Shown here: positions 36,701 to 49,608 of the stretch, in pieces
Layout: every line of letters begins with the position of its first letter
Position numbering within the stretch: position 1 is the first letter of the stretch
Origin: Sphagnum magellanicum
Lineage: Eukaryota; Streptophyta; Sphagnopsida; Sphagnales; Sphagnaceae
NCBI GenBank assembly: GCA_021904315.1
Contig: CM038919.1
Span: 22,547,666 to 22,611,665, forward strand
Direction: 5' to 3'
DNA: 64,000 nucleotides
Notes under the pieces: generated by a model
Told to the model about the DNA's origin: nothing
The model's input: only the letters and a program-made list of their open reading frames with translations
Database searches by the model: none
Made by a program: the position numbers and the translations under genes

Positions 36701-39700
36701 TTCTTGCAATCTTGTTGTTGTCAATCAGGGATGGACACATCAAAAGGCAAGTTGCTGTCAACAATTCTGTTTCCTGAGCAGATGATTTTCAAGTATGACG
36801 AAGAACTTCCCATCGTGGTGCTCATGCTCTTGTGCTATGCTGCTGTTTGCTTTGCGCTCTCCCTTGTCTTCCAGGTGAGGTTGCAGCAATCCTTCCCATC
36901 AAAGTCTTTCAACTCACTCTCTTTAGATCTCTACCACATGAAGAAAACCCTGTGAACTGCAAGTACCATGTATTACATGGATGGTGGAAAAAGAAGAAGA
37001 AGAAGAAGAAGCCATATGACATTCTAGACAAGAGATTTACCATTGGGGGGAGTGTGCTCTTTGCAGTATCGCAATGGACAAGAAAGCATCTGGGTCACCA
37101 AGTGGAGCTACTGCATCGCCATTCTCAGTCAAACTGTTTCTCCATTGCTCCCTGTTGCACTTGAAATTGGGCAGATCTATGCATCAGTGCGTCTCAAGGT
37201 AAGAGGAATTCATTCCTGAAGCAATGGAAAAAAAATCCAGCGTTTGCTTGTTTTTTTTATGTCTTTTGAGCTAAGGAGAATTGTGATGATGACTCCAACA
37301 ACATCATCATGTATTTGTTCACAATTGAGACTATGCGCAGTTCATGATGATAGTATTCTTCCTCTTTGCCTCCATTGCAGAACCGTGGAATCTTCTGTGT
37401 CAACCCAAAGCGGATTGCGATTGCTGGAAAGATCCGGGTGTTCTGCTTTGACAAGACAGGGACACTAACAAAAAATGGCTTGGACTTCATCGGCGTTCAA
37501 GGAGTTGTCAAGGATATTGATGCTGCAGCTGATGGACAGCCCACCATTGTCTTTGGTGCTGTGCAATCACCACAAAGTGGTGTTGACATGATTGACAAGC
37601 TTGTTGTCCAGGGTCTGGCAACCTGCCATGCAGTCACAAGATTTGGAGACCAGTTTGTGGGCAATGAAGTTGAGGTAAAAAATGATCATGTTTTTTTTTC
37701 TCTTCATCGGGATCTTGAGCAAAATGATCATGTTCTTTTTTTTCTCTTCATTGGCATCTTGAGCTTCGGTTCTTGACCTTGTTTTGCAGCAGAACAACAC
37801 AATGAATGGATGGCAAAGCTGGGAAGAAGACTCATAGTTCTACCATTTTTTGCTGATTTCCTGTACTAGGTCAAAATGTTTTCTGCGGTTGGGTGGGAGC
37901 TGCTGGACGGTGGCACCGAGTCACAACCCAATCCAATTGTTGTCAACAAAAATGGTGAACGGTATACGATCGTAAGACGTAATGAGTTTGAGCATTCTCG
38001 TGCCACCATGAGTGTGGTTGTCCAAGACAGTGCCGGAGAGCTCCATGTCTTCTGCAAGGTTAAGCACCCACCCACATGAATCTACCACCCTTTTGTTCTT
38101 TCTATAGTTTCTTGTGCACATAAAACTTGATGTTCGATTAACTCAAATCTGAAGAACTTCAGTCTCAAAAGACACAGATCCCACAGGAGGGATAATTTGC
38201 AGCAGAAATGAATCATGATCATGTCCAGAGTCTTGAAGGGCCCCACACTCTCTCAAGTCTTCTCTGCCCAGTGCAATGGTTCACGGTTTAGGGTTTAGAC
38301 ATGGTGCTAACATGATGTCAGAATACACTGCAGGGGTCTTTTGAAAAGATCCAGGAGCACAGCACCGAAGGGAGCATTCCTTTGGGCTACCTGCAGACAG
38401 CAAAAGACCATGCTCTTGGTGGCTGCTATGTTCTTGGCTTATCTCACAAGTAATTAATACTCTCTCTTGGCTTTCCAATTCCTGTCAGTTTCTGCTTTGT
38501 CTCTGTGTGTTCATTTCCTACTGGGGTGCTGAAATCCTCTCTTCTCTCTTGCTTGCATTTGTTTGAAGAAATGATATGAAGAGCGCTGCTCTGTCTGTAG
38601 ATGACAAACACCTGATGAAATCTGTAATGCTAGCCAGTTCTTGAGTGTGAAATGCATGTGTGGTTTCTTACAGTATTTGTGGGGGTTTATGGATGGGGGG
38701 CATCATCATGATAGGAGCCTTGGGACAACTCTGACACTGGATGAAGTTAAATCTATGTCTCGGGACAACTTGGAGCGTGATCTCATGTTTGTCTCACTTC
38801 TTCTATTCCGCAATGAACTCAAGAAGGACACACGTGCAGCAATTGAAGCTTTGCGTGAGGGGCAGGTGACAGAGACAACTCAGTGATTTGTTCAATCACT
38901 CTGAACTGCATGCATTTGGAATCCTGATCACCCACCCACCAACCTAGTCATGGAAAAAAAGCTTGTACAAAAAAAGGTGGCCAGGGGCATTGCTCCTTAG
39001 GTAGTTCTTTCTGTGTTGATTGATCAATTGTTTCAAGAAGCAAGTTGGGTTTAGGGTTACCATTTTTGTGCAGGTGCGATCCTTGATGGTTACAGGTGAC
39101 AATGCACAATGTGGTTTCTATATTGCCAAGGAATGTGCCATGGTTGCACATCATGTCCAAGTTCTATTGGCCGACCTCAATGAAGCTGGCAGGTACATGC
39201 ATGTTTCCATTGATCAATCAACCCATCTGCCCTTCAATCTGCTTGATGTCATGGCACAATGTCTGTGCAGTGGGTAATTTTTTTGCAGCAGAAAAAAACG
39301 GGTAATGAAATTCTCAATCCCTTTGATCTTTCCTTATAGGACCTTATGTATTGTTATTGATATCCAGATCTAATGATGCCTTTTTTTCCTTAATTGAGCA
39401 GCGTGGTATGGCAGCCCATGGTGACTACGGCTGCCGAAAGTGGGCAGGTGTTGTCCACAGTGGACATGTTGAAGGTTCATGGAAAGGGCTTGGAAGGTGG
39501 CCTCACAGAGCTTGCGGTGACAGGAAAAGCTTTCAACGTTCTCTGCAAGACAGGTGCCATGAACCAGTTACTGTACTACACCCGCATTTTCGCACGTTTC
39601 ACCCCTGAAGACAAGGTAAAGAATGACAACTGACACTAGTAACCATAAGCCCTCATACAGTGGGTGCCTAGAGATGGCAATTTTGTTGTGTGGGAGTAAG

Positions 39701-42577
39701 TAGTACCGCATGGTATTTTACTTTCAATGTGCCTGATTATTGAACAATATGATGGGATGGTGGTGGTGTGCACAGGTGAAAGTGGTGACATTGCACAGGG
39801 ATCGTGGTCTTGTGGTGGGTATGTGTGGCGATGGAGGGAATGATTGTGGTGCTCTCCGATCAGCCCATGCTGGTCTTGCTCTCAGTGAAGCAGAAGCATC
39901 TGTCGTGTCTCCTTTCACCTCCAAAAGCAAATCGGTTTTTTCCTTTTACCCACTTGCTTCCTTTGCTGGCAGTTTTTTTTCCTTCACTTGGAAATATAAT
40001 CAGTCAGAGCCTGGTCTGAAGCACCCACCTGAGAGTTTCCAAACCCAAAGCAATGTATATAGTCTTTAGGAGTTTTCTTCCATGTTAACAGTTAGCAACA
40101 CTTGAGTACTACTAATTGGGTATTGAAAGAATTGACATTGGAAGATTTTGGGGTGCAGGTGGCATCAGTAGTTGACCTGCTGCAGGAAGGACGTGCAGCA
40201 TTGCATACCTCATTTGCATGTTACAAGTTCCTCATCATTTATGGCTTGAGTTTTTCAATCTTCAAACTCACTGCCAACTGGTACATCCTCCTCTATTCTC
40301 AGCAGAGAACAGAGGAAGTTCTGTTCCTGTATTATGAGAAAGAATTGATTGAATTGATTCGCAGCAGATGTGAATTTTCAGTTGGGCAGCTGGCACACCA
40401 TTATCACACATTGCTTCTACTGTGCACACAGATAGACTGATGTTGTAACTTGCCATGTTTGAATTGCAGGTATGGGGCAATTCCATGCCAAATGGACTAC
40501 TTATTCATTGACGGTGTTGCAGTGCTAAGTTTGGGCTATTCCATGAATCTTAGCAACCCACAAAAGAAGCTCAGCCAGGTTTGAAAGCCCATGCCACTTT
40601 GCATTAGGAGTTCCCTAAACTATATCAAAATTCCTGATCAAAACTTTGCAATTCAATCCAGGCTGGCCTCTCAAGAGACTTGTAATGACAGGAAAACAAC
40701 AATTTCTGGAGTGTAGTGGGTGCCATCACAATAAAAATGACCCACTCCAAGTGTAGCCAGTGCTTATTTTACATGCTTTAAATTGTTAAACCAAGTTAAT
40801 GTTGAAAATGTGGTGTTTTTACAGCCATGTTTGAAATATAACATTGTGATATTATGAAATGAACCTAAACTTGTTAAGAACTATAACCTGTGCTTTTAAG
40901 CATATTTTAAGCAGTGTAACCAATGTAAAAGGGGACAAACTGACCAATTCCAATTTGCCACATCAGCCTGTCATTCTGTTTTCAGGACTACTTATTTAGG
41001 ACAAAGGAGGCACATGTGGGTCATTTTATTTTAGACCCCCGATATGACCTTGTCAAGAAATCTCATTGAAAAAGCTTGTGATATCTATTCTACTAACATT
41101 GTCTATGACGCAAATCATGTGTGACTTGTTCATGGGTTGTTGCAGATACGGCCAACTTCAAGTTTATTGGGACCACAAAATGTTGCATCAGTGCTGGGGT
41201 TATGGATTGTCAACGTTTTGTTTGTGTTGATTAATCTTTCGTACATGCATATCCAACCTGATTATGTCAAATGGCCAGCCAAGTAAGTTCACCCTCAGAG
41301 CAATCCCACCCACAAAAAATTATCTACTCTTTTTCATGAGATTTGTAGCTACTTTTGGAGACTAGATCGACCACACCCAAGACAAAACACAAACTGATTT
41401 TCCAATTGTTGAGGGGATATAGTATTACTGTTTCAGCAGCTGAGCTCACATTTTTACACCCACTGACCCACTAGTTTTTTTCTTGCAGATACTCTTCAGG
41501 TAATTCTTGGTGGGTGCTTGGAGACAACTGGGAATCAACAGTCATTTTTTTCACTATCTACTTTCAATTCATTACCAGTGCTATGGTCTTTTCCTTTGGA
41601 TCAGCATTCCGTCGCCCTGTTGTTTTCAACTACCGTCTCCTGGTAAATTGCTCACTTGCTTTCCCACCCCCCGCCTTTTTTGAATCAGGGTTTAGGGTTC
41701 CTGTCACAAACAAACCATTCTAATCACAAAGTTACATATAGGAATTGTTTGCTGGACACTTTACTTACACAAGGTTCTCCACTTCTGTGTTGTGCATGTG
41801 TGCAGGGTGCTTGGACTGCCATAATTACTCTCATGTCCTTCGTCCTTTTGCTGCCTCACAGTAGCTTCACTCATCTGTGGCATGTTGCTAGTGAAGACTT
41901 CAATGGACCCAATTCCACATCTCCTGTCTGGATCCAGTACCAGGTCATCCCCATGCAATACACTCTGGTTTCATGCCTCCCATGACTCTTGTGGTAGGGT
42001 CATAAGTTGCATTTGTTCTGGATAGGCCATCACAAGAAATTGTGCAAGTATTTTTTTGAGTATAAATTCTTGCAGCAAAGTGTGTCAGAAAACTAAACAG
42101 GAAACTAAATCAATCATTTCTTACTTCTTTGTAATTGCTGCTTGCTTTCAGTAGTGTCACCTTTACATGAACTGATGGGAATAATATTTTGCTTCAGGCA
42201 AATGGAGGAGCTCCAAGTGCAGCTATGCCATTCAGCTTCAGGCTACATCTGTGGTTTCTTCTACTCACAAATCTTGTTGTAATTGCATCATGGCAAAAGG
42301 CAAGCAAAAAGCTCAAAACACTTACCCTACATGATTGATTTCTTGTCAACTGACTGATCTCTGAAAATGTCATATTGGTTCAGAACTCCCACTCTTTCTA
42401 AATAATATAGGTATCCATTTGCAACAAATATTTTGTAATTGCTGCCAATCAGCATATAAAAGAACTAAGAGGGTGAATGGATGTGTGGTGGAATGAATGC
42501 AGGCCGTGGTGGAAGGTCCAGTTGCAAAATTTCTACGGTACCGATACCCATCATCAACACCAAAATTCAATTTGTAA
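33768..42577 (+). CDS. P5B-type P-type ATPase (ATP13A-like transporter)
   Basis: Exons read by eye: 33768-34376, 34559-34753, 35184-35354, 35504-35863, 36027-36165, 36364-36555, 36729-36874, 37067-37198, 37381-37674, 37870-38058, 38334-38449, 38715-38865, 39074-39192, 39402-39615, 39776-39934, 40159-40280, 40470-40578, 41146-41282, 41489-41642, 41806-41943, 42198-42299, 42503-42577. Phases agree throughout, giving about 1340 residues. Family members are endolysosomal pumps; animal ATP13A2 exports polyamines. Visible parts: N-terminal membrane segment (about 32-52), acidic run of eight Glu, His/Asp/Cys-rich insert (339-352), actuator loop LTGE (501-504), TM4 SPLLP (629-633), phosphorylation site DKTGTLT (Asp672), TGDN (905-908), GDGGND (1027-1032), then the C-terminal membrane region. 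KNGLDFIGV after DKTGTLT and [10 protein letters not shown] indicate P5B and not P5A. The last exon needs a GC-AG intron; otherwise the protein ends at 42338. Confidence 0.93.
34975..35078 (+). repeat. Tandem repeat in P5B intron 2 (about 35 bp, 3 copies)
   Basis: Three units of the type GGCTTCACATCCTGAGAGATCAG with GGAAGCTCCA-like ends lie in the 430-bp intron between exons 2 and 3. A GA run follows at about 35083-35100. Confidence 0.8.
35867..35990 (+). repeat. Tandem duplication starting in the donor of P5B intron 4
   Basis: Units begin at 35867, 35924 and 35978 (third partial) with AGACACAGA and end in CTTTGTCTCATG. The first unit starts three bases into the GTAAGAC donor, so the duplication began at the splice site. 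The intron is 163 bp and this repeat makes up most of it. Confidence 0.85.
36557..36660 (+). repeat. Short-unit minisatellite in P5B intron 6
   Basis: About six units built on GAGCTCCAGTCCCT and GAGCTTCACT(T)CC lie directly after the donor of intron 6. Confidence 0.85.
37679..37764 (+). repeat. Tandem duplication at the donor end of P5B intron 9
   Basis: Two units of 42 and 44 bp (37679-37720 and 37721-37764) run from AAAATGATCATG to ATCTTGAGC. They differ at a few positions. The first begins four bases after the donor GT at 37675. Confidence 0.9.
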
Positions 42578-45274
42578 ATCATCATTTACATTTCTCCAAT
42601 TTAGCTTAATGCTACACCCTAAACCCCAAAAACCTGGCATTCCAACAACAATATCATCATCCAAGACAAAAATAACTCATTCTTGGTCTTCAGACATGCA
42701 GATATTGTTGAGGAATTACTTGGGTGTAAATTCTCATGAATAAAGATGGAAGAGCAGAAACAAAACCATAGAGCATAGAGCTAATAAACAGTTGGTGGCA
42801 AGTGCCAACCAGCCTTGAATTGAGTGTGATAACTCAGCATACAACGAAAATAAGCCACCGAAAATAATACCTTGAATTACAAATTCTTATTTGCTTGTAC
42901 TCTTTTAGGAAAAATTGTTTCAGATACGGCTTACCATGTTGAATTGCATACATGTACTTGTTTCCACCTTTAAGAATTATTTGTACTCGTATCAAGTAAT
43001 GTAGCTGATTTGTTGATTTTGTCACTTGTCTATGATCAAATTATGCTGAATATGCAATTTCAGATTATGGGGCACAATCAGATTAGTTGATTCTACAATT
43101 TCAGATTAGGGTTATGATCAGATTATGCTGATTATGCAATTTCAGATTAGGAGCACCATCAGATCTGCTGATTATGCAATTTCAGATTAGGGCTATGATC
43201 ATATTTTGCTGATTTTGCAATTTTTTATTTAGGGTTACCATCAGATTATGCTGATTATGCAATTTCAGAGTACTGGTACAATCAGATTGTGCTGGTTATG
43301 CAATTTCAGATTATAGCTACAATCAGATTATGCTCCAGAAATTGCAGCCTTGTGCTAAGATCTTAACCACACCCACCAAAAAAAAAAAAAAAAAGCAGCA
43401 CCATTACAATGCAATTCTGATCAATTGTGAAGTGTAAATGTCACAAGCTCTTTTAATTTCTAGTACCAAGAAAGGATGAAATCAACTCACCACAAATGAT
43501 GGCCTTGAAGGGGCAGCTTTGGCAATAACGATTTTTGGCTGCTGTGTGAGGCAGATACATAGCTGGTATTGAAACTGGTATAAGGCAGGTATATAGTAGG
43601 GTTTAGGGTTTAGGGTATTACCTTAGGTCCCTACCCTTAGGTTTGGTACTGGTACAAGGCTGCTATTGCCTCAGGTAACACCAGCCTGGTAAGATCCTTG
43701 ACACCCATGTTGATACTAGGGACAGGACTATACCTTACCCTAAGGTCAGTTTCATCATTAAATAATCCTCAAAATAGTGAAATGAAATTTTGTGAAAATA
43801 TGAAGTTAACATGTTGAAAATCATCGTAATTATCATAGGCTACACCCTGAATAATTTCACTACTCATATCACAATATTATAGTAGATGATGGAAAATATA
43901 TATATAATTTCAAAATTAGAAAACGAATTCATTTTTTGAAAAAACATAATTATTCGTTTTGTCAATGTGGAAACTAACCCTAGGCTATGGTATACCAGAC
44001 CAAAACTGGTATTTTGGTTTTACCCTCCTAGATATTACCTTTTTGGAAGCAAGCACAAAGTTGGTTTTGGGGAAATTTCCAAAATGGATAGCAAAAATTA
44101 TGAATAAGATAAGAAAGAGTGAAATATAACTTGGTTTAAACTTGCCCTTCATTGGGTACCCAAGTGCAATACAAGTTGGGTAGAACTTATAAAGTTGGCA
44201 ATCACTACAATTCTTCCATTGGTGGAAGGGTGACCTTGTAAATTGCACATTGTCATGTTAAAATATTTGTCCTCTATTGTGAACCATGAACTAGACTCCA
44301 TAACAACTTGTAACATATCGTCTTCATCCAAAATCACTAAATACATAAGGGACAAAACCCAAGAATGATTTCTCAAATGTATTGAGCTTCATGTAAATTT
44401 TTCATTTAATTTAGAAGTGAAATATATTTGAAGCCTAATCTAGTAAGGGAAATAGCATGTAAAACCTCCTAAAGGGCCAAAAAGAGCTAAGCAAACAATT
44501 AACATTAGTGCACTTCCACAATTATCCATGTATTGCAACTTTGCATGAATAAAGTTGGGTCCAAGCATGATAAAGTGAGCCAAAAAAAATCATCAAAATG
44601 AAAATTATTAAGGTAATAGTTAGCAAGGGTTAGCAACAAAAGGTAATAAGAAGACTAGGTAGGATTACCATAAGGAAACCAGGTAGATGGACCATGGAAT
44701 AGTAGAATTGCAATTCCTATTTGTATCATTTTTAGATCACCACTTTTAAAGGCGAGCCCCACACTTGAGGAAGATACTTAGCAACAAAGGAGACACAATA
44801 AAGGGACACATGAGGGAGAAGCTTATGTTGTGTTGTGTATGGGTATTTTTAACTTTTGATAAAAGAAGGATTTGAATTTTAAGGTGTTACGATTTTGTTT
44901 TTGAAGCTCCTTGTTTTATTGCCATTGTAGGTAATAATTATGTACTAAAGATGCAATAGTTTTTAATGTGCAATTGCAAGCTCTTGGGCAATATAGATAT
45001 TTACCAAAAATGGGTAATTACACATGACATTGATTAGGCAAATGAAGTAGGAGTTGCAAGTCTTGTCACATTATGCATAGGATTAATTTGACCAATGCTC
45101 ATATATTATTTCATCCACAGTGTGATTGCTTATACCATCAACTCCATTTAGTCAATAATGCAAGGCAAGGAGATCACGATCATCAAAGACATTATCGCCA
45201 AAATGTTACACCCACCAAAGATCAAGCTAAAGAAGTGTTTTGGCCAAAATCATGAATAATGGATCAAGGAATGT
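42578..45274. other. Intergenic DNA after the P5B gene, no gene seen
   Basis: The first few hundred bases are probably the P5B 3' UTR. The rest holds the tandem repeat at 43034-43335, an A run at 43378-43394 and telomere-like motifs at 43596. Two minus-strand ORFs (43985-44248 and 44149-44376) overlap and are not recognised. Confidence 0.45.
43034..43335 (+). repeat. Tandem repeat of about 41 bp, about 7 copies
   Basis: The consensus resembles ATCAGATTATGCTGATTATG followed by CAATTTCAGATTAGGGCTATG. Copies differ by 10-25 percent. The array is about 450 bp past the end of the P5B coding region. Confidence 0.9.
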
Positions 45275-45793
45275 TCATAATTTGCAAATCCAAACTCTTA
45301 CCATGAAAAGGAACTCCCTAAAACTAGTAGTAGCTATTAATAGAACATGTTTGGTTGCAAGCTTTTCAGCTATAAGTGGCATCTTAACCTCATCCAAGCT
45401 CTTCATCAATCCCCTAATTACCTCTTTTTGAGCAACCACTAATTTTGAAGCTCCTTTCCCAACTATCTCTAAAACAAGTTCAAATATCCAAGGATTTGAA
45501 AGCACTTTCAAGATCACAGATTTCTTGCATTGAAGATCAGGTAAGACATACATGGATTTTTTAATGGATTGAATTATATTTTCAAAAGCCTTCTTAACTT
45601 CTCTTTCTTTCACTTCGACATCCAATCGTACCACAGTTTGACAAAGCACATTCATAGCCAACTTGGTAGCCTTTGCTTGGGCTTGCTTTTGTCGTTGTCT
45701 TTCAAAATTTGCTTCTCGATCGTTTAATTATTGCTTAGGTCTAGGTAGATGTATTCCTTGTCTTCTATTAACTTTTCTAGAATTACCCATGAA
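45275..45793 (-). pseudogene. Unrecognised ORF interrupted by a stop codon
   Basis: A minus-strand frame opens at 45793 with MGNSRKVNRRQGIHLPRPKQ, meets one stop, then continues in the same frame through a basic, Gln-rich stretch (FERQRQKQAQAKATKLAMN). A mostly helical-looking segment with alternating charge (RLDVEVKEREVKKAFENI, then VLEIVGKGASKLVVAQKEV) follows to 45275. The continuity across the stop and the charge patterning suggest a decayed protein gene. I do not recognise the family. A cellular gene fragment or a transposon-encoded protein are both possible. Confidence 0.35.
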
Positions 45794-48700
45794 CTTTAAA
45801 CACAAATACAAAAATATGGTTCATGATGTGAGTGCCACATGACTACAATGCACACTTCTTTTGAACTAATACCTCTAACAAGATCCTATAGTCTATTGTA
45901 TACTTGTTATATTGTAGACAATCTACTTGTAGTTTGATGATAATCCCAAATAGTAAATGTGCTTGCAACATTCATTTTTTTATACAAACTTTTGTTATTT
46001 GATCATATGATCTAGTACTTGATTATATATGATTGGCCACACCATGTGTTTTGTGTTTGACCTTCAACTTTTTGCATCAAGCTATCAATTGACAATCCAA
46101 TTAAACTTGTCCACTACCAAAACATTAACCCACAAAAAGATATTAAAGCATAAGAACCTTTTAAAAGATAACAAATATTGGATATTATAAGTTTGTTGGC
46201 TATTTGATAATCTATTCCAATGAACTTACCTTTATGGTTTGTCACACCATGTTGGGTGTATGAACTTCAAACGTGTACACCAAGTTCTTAGTGGATAAGA
46301 CCAACCCACAAAGAGATACGAACCTTCAAGTATTTATACACAATTATTAGTTGTATTGTCCCAAACAAAACTCAACTAACATTCATTTGTTACATTAACC
46401 AATTAATCAAATAGCTGATGATACATGATCTACTGATCAAGTGTAGGCACAAGTCACTGGCATTGAAATACCCACACAATTTCAATTCCTTTCTAACTAA
46501 CCCAAGCCCTAACAAATTGTAATCCAAAACCATTGTGTTTAATCAATGTTGTCTACACCATTGAAATACTTCACAACAATTTGTTCCATTCAAATGAGTT
46601 TTTAAATTAGAATTAGAATGAAGCCCTAACATATGTAATATGATGAATTTGCATTTGACCAATGTTGCAGACCCACTCAAAATGGCACTTCAAGATACAT
46701 TTTGTCACCACCATTGGAAGCACTCCACATGAACCCGTATGTGAAATCAATAAGCTTCAAAACTTCCTTCAAGACATGGAAAATATGAATTCAACAACAA
46801 AATCTTGAAGATTCAAGTGCTCTTTATAGTAACATTTCCCCAACTTTGTCCCCTCTCTGAAATAGTTGGAAATTAAATAACAAAAGACACCATAATAATT
46901 CATTTCAATTGGCATCACACTAAATAAGCAAGTTTTAATTATAATCAACAAGAAACAGCAAGGTGACTAATTATTTATTAAAATTTTAGTATCAAAGTTG
47001 TTTACTAACAAATTGTCCTTCCTAGAATTAGTCAAACTTTCTTTTTTTGGTTTTGGTGAATGTTGTGTGCCCAATTAATTGTTTTAAGAAAATGATTTTT
47101 GCTTAACATTAGATATCAATTTAGGTTCATCTCCGAATGCATTTGCACTTATCTCTAAAAAATGTACATCGCACAAAGGAGAATGAGATATTTCGCCAAA
47201 ACCTACAAGTAACATAATGGAACAATTTGGTTTTAGATAAATGTGAAAAAATGTTTGTCCAAACTTCAAATTTTGAGATTTGCTACACAAGTCTAAGATA
47301 AACAAAAGCATGGCATACAAGCAAGATGAGTTCAACACAAGCAAGATGCAAACATCAATATTATAAACAAAAGAAAGTTGAAACATGTCATCTCAAGGAA
47401 CTCCAAAACTGACTTGGGGTGGAGTTGTAAGTGGAGCTTGGAAGTTTGGTATCATCTAAACAACATGTTTGTTTAAGGTAGGGAGTAGTTGGTGAGGATG
47501 GAGGAATGGACTTGATAACTTGTTGTGGTTTTAAAAGTAGCTTGTAATCTTTCAAATATGCAAAGTTCAACTTTCCTTGTGTGTTGTGGTCAACAAACAT
47601 GCAAATTCGTTGGATTGTTTAAAGGTTAATCAAAGCTTAGGCAAATTCTGGGAATGTTTTTTAAACATCAAAATTTCAATTAGGTTGGCAATGACATTAG
47701 GATTTCGCATGGTGTTCATAGTTGTGTTACATCACGAACAATTCTATCAATTCATACATATGTAAAGTAACATGCCCACCTTCCAAACATTGTAGAACAT
47801 GGAAAAGACATCCACAATGAGCACTTTTACTAGCCTCTTTAGATAATGATAAATAAAACTCTTTAACATGGCAAGAATTCCCCATGGAGATGTTGATCTT
47901 TGAACAACTTGCACCCAATTGCCCAACATAAGTGCATGACCACATAAAATATAACTATGACTTCTCGTGCCTCACAACAATAGTATTGCATACAATTGAT
48001 TCATTACTTCCCCACCCATTGTTAAAGTAAGAGTGTAAAGGATTAAGAGCTTTTGCCATTTTTTTTCGATGAAACAAATTTAATGTCTTCCAACTTGTGA
48101 AACATCCTCTCCTTGAGTGTCATGTATCATGCATATATGATTTGAAGTTATCCTATAGTCAAAAAAGGATGACAAATCGTGTTATTTGCAAACAAATACC
48201 TAATAGGTGAGTTTTCTTACAAAAGTATTGTGTCCACCAATTTTTCCATCCAAACCATGTTATGACTTCAAACTTCTTACATCCTTGGCTATTTGATTGA
48301 ATATCCAAACTATTGAAGTATTTGTGTATACAATTCATAACAACAAAACAATGAAAAATATTGAGACAAAAACAACAAAACCTTAAACAATGTGTTGAAT
48401 AGTGGAGTGTGCACCTAACTTGCTTGCAAGCTTAGTGTAAGAACAACTTTTGCAATCTTTAGGTCTAATTCAAGCACCTTGAGTCAAAGTCAAAGTTTTC
48501 CATTGTGATTTGACCCAACAAACCTTAAACATTACATGATCAAACAAATTAATGTATTAACCTAAACTATCTATGAGTTCAATGGAACTTTAAGAGACCA
48601 TAGTTTAACAATATGTGCAAAAAAAAAAAAAAACAAAAAATATTATGATGCATTGAACCAACCAAACTTTAAATGTCAAACACCTCAAACAAATGAAATG

Positions 48701-49608
48701 TGTACTTAATTTATAAATGTGAGTTGACTAGAAGTTGTTGCGATCTTGACATCCACCTTATAAGAAACGATGTGGAACATATTGAAACCTTGAAGTTGCA
48801 TTAAACAAATGGCATGTACACTTGATTTGTGATTACAAGCTCAAAGAAACTTCATGGCAACTATAGATTTATGCAAGGCAAAATGTCAAGTTTGACAAAA
48901 CTTCTTTGTGCTAAAATATTTGACCACAATAAAAGAAAACAAACTTAACAAAAAGCGCAAGAAAACAAAGGTTTTTGACTTTCAAAATTCCCCCCTCTGA
49001 AATCAAAACCCTAAAGTCCCAATGATGTCATACAACCATGAAGTGACATATGCAATCCAAGGCCCAAGCTAGGACCCAAAAATCCCAATCCATTGATTTC
49101 TTCCATATATTTTTCCATGCAATTAATGTCTCATATAGAGTTTCTCTTTATTTAGGCATGTAAATAAAACTACCATAGAACAACTCTTCCTCCAATATGA
49201 TATGGATTTATAAAAAAATGCTTTTAATTAGCCCATTAAAAAACCCATAAGTATAATCCTAAAATTCATCCAAGTCTTTTTTGTTACCCTTAGCTTTTTT
49301 ATTATGATATCTTATTGATTTCAAGTCCCTAACACACGCCCTGTTAATCAATGGACCGTATCATAATCCACATGAAAATGGCAATCAAAGGTGTAATCCA
49401 TGAATTTTGAGTTCAAAAGTCCATGGCTTTCACAATTTCTTAAAATTTGTAAAATGATGTTATGCATCATGTAGATATTCAAGTTAAGATATTTAAACCA
49501 AGTTCATTTTAATATCTATAAAGCAACATGGGCATTACAATGGCAACCACAAGGTAGAATTGGCTTATGTGACACCCAAATTGGTCCAGCCATTTGTGCA
49601 TGCACCCC
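45794..49608. other. AT-rich intergenic DNA, no recognised gene
   Basis: Minus-strand ORFs at 47084-47386, 47388-47600 and 47727-47945 follow each other closely and could be pieces of one decayed coding sequence, for example DHNTQGKLNFAYLKDYKLLL near 47590. None could be identified. No repeats of note. Confidence 0.4.

Noticed and set aside
38638-38714. GGHHHD-containing extension upstream of P5B exon 12
   Set aside because: It is open in frame and looks metal-binding, but the upstream splice phase does not fit; the acceptor at 38714 restores the frame and family sequence.
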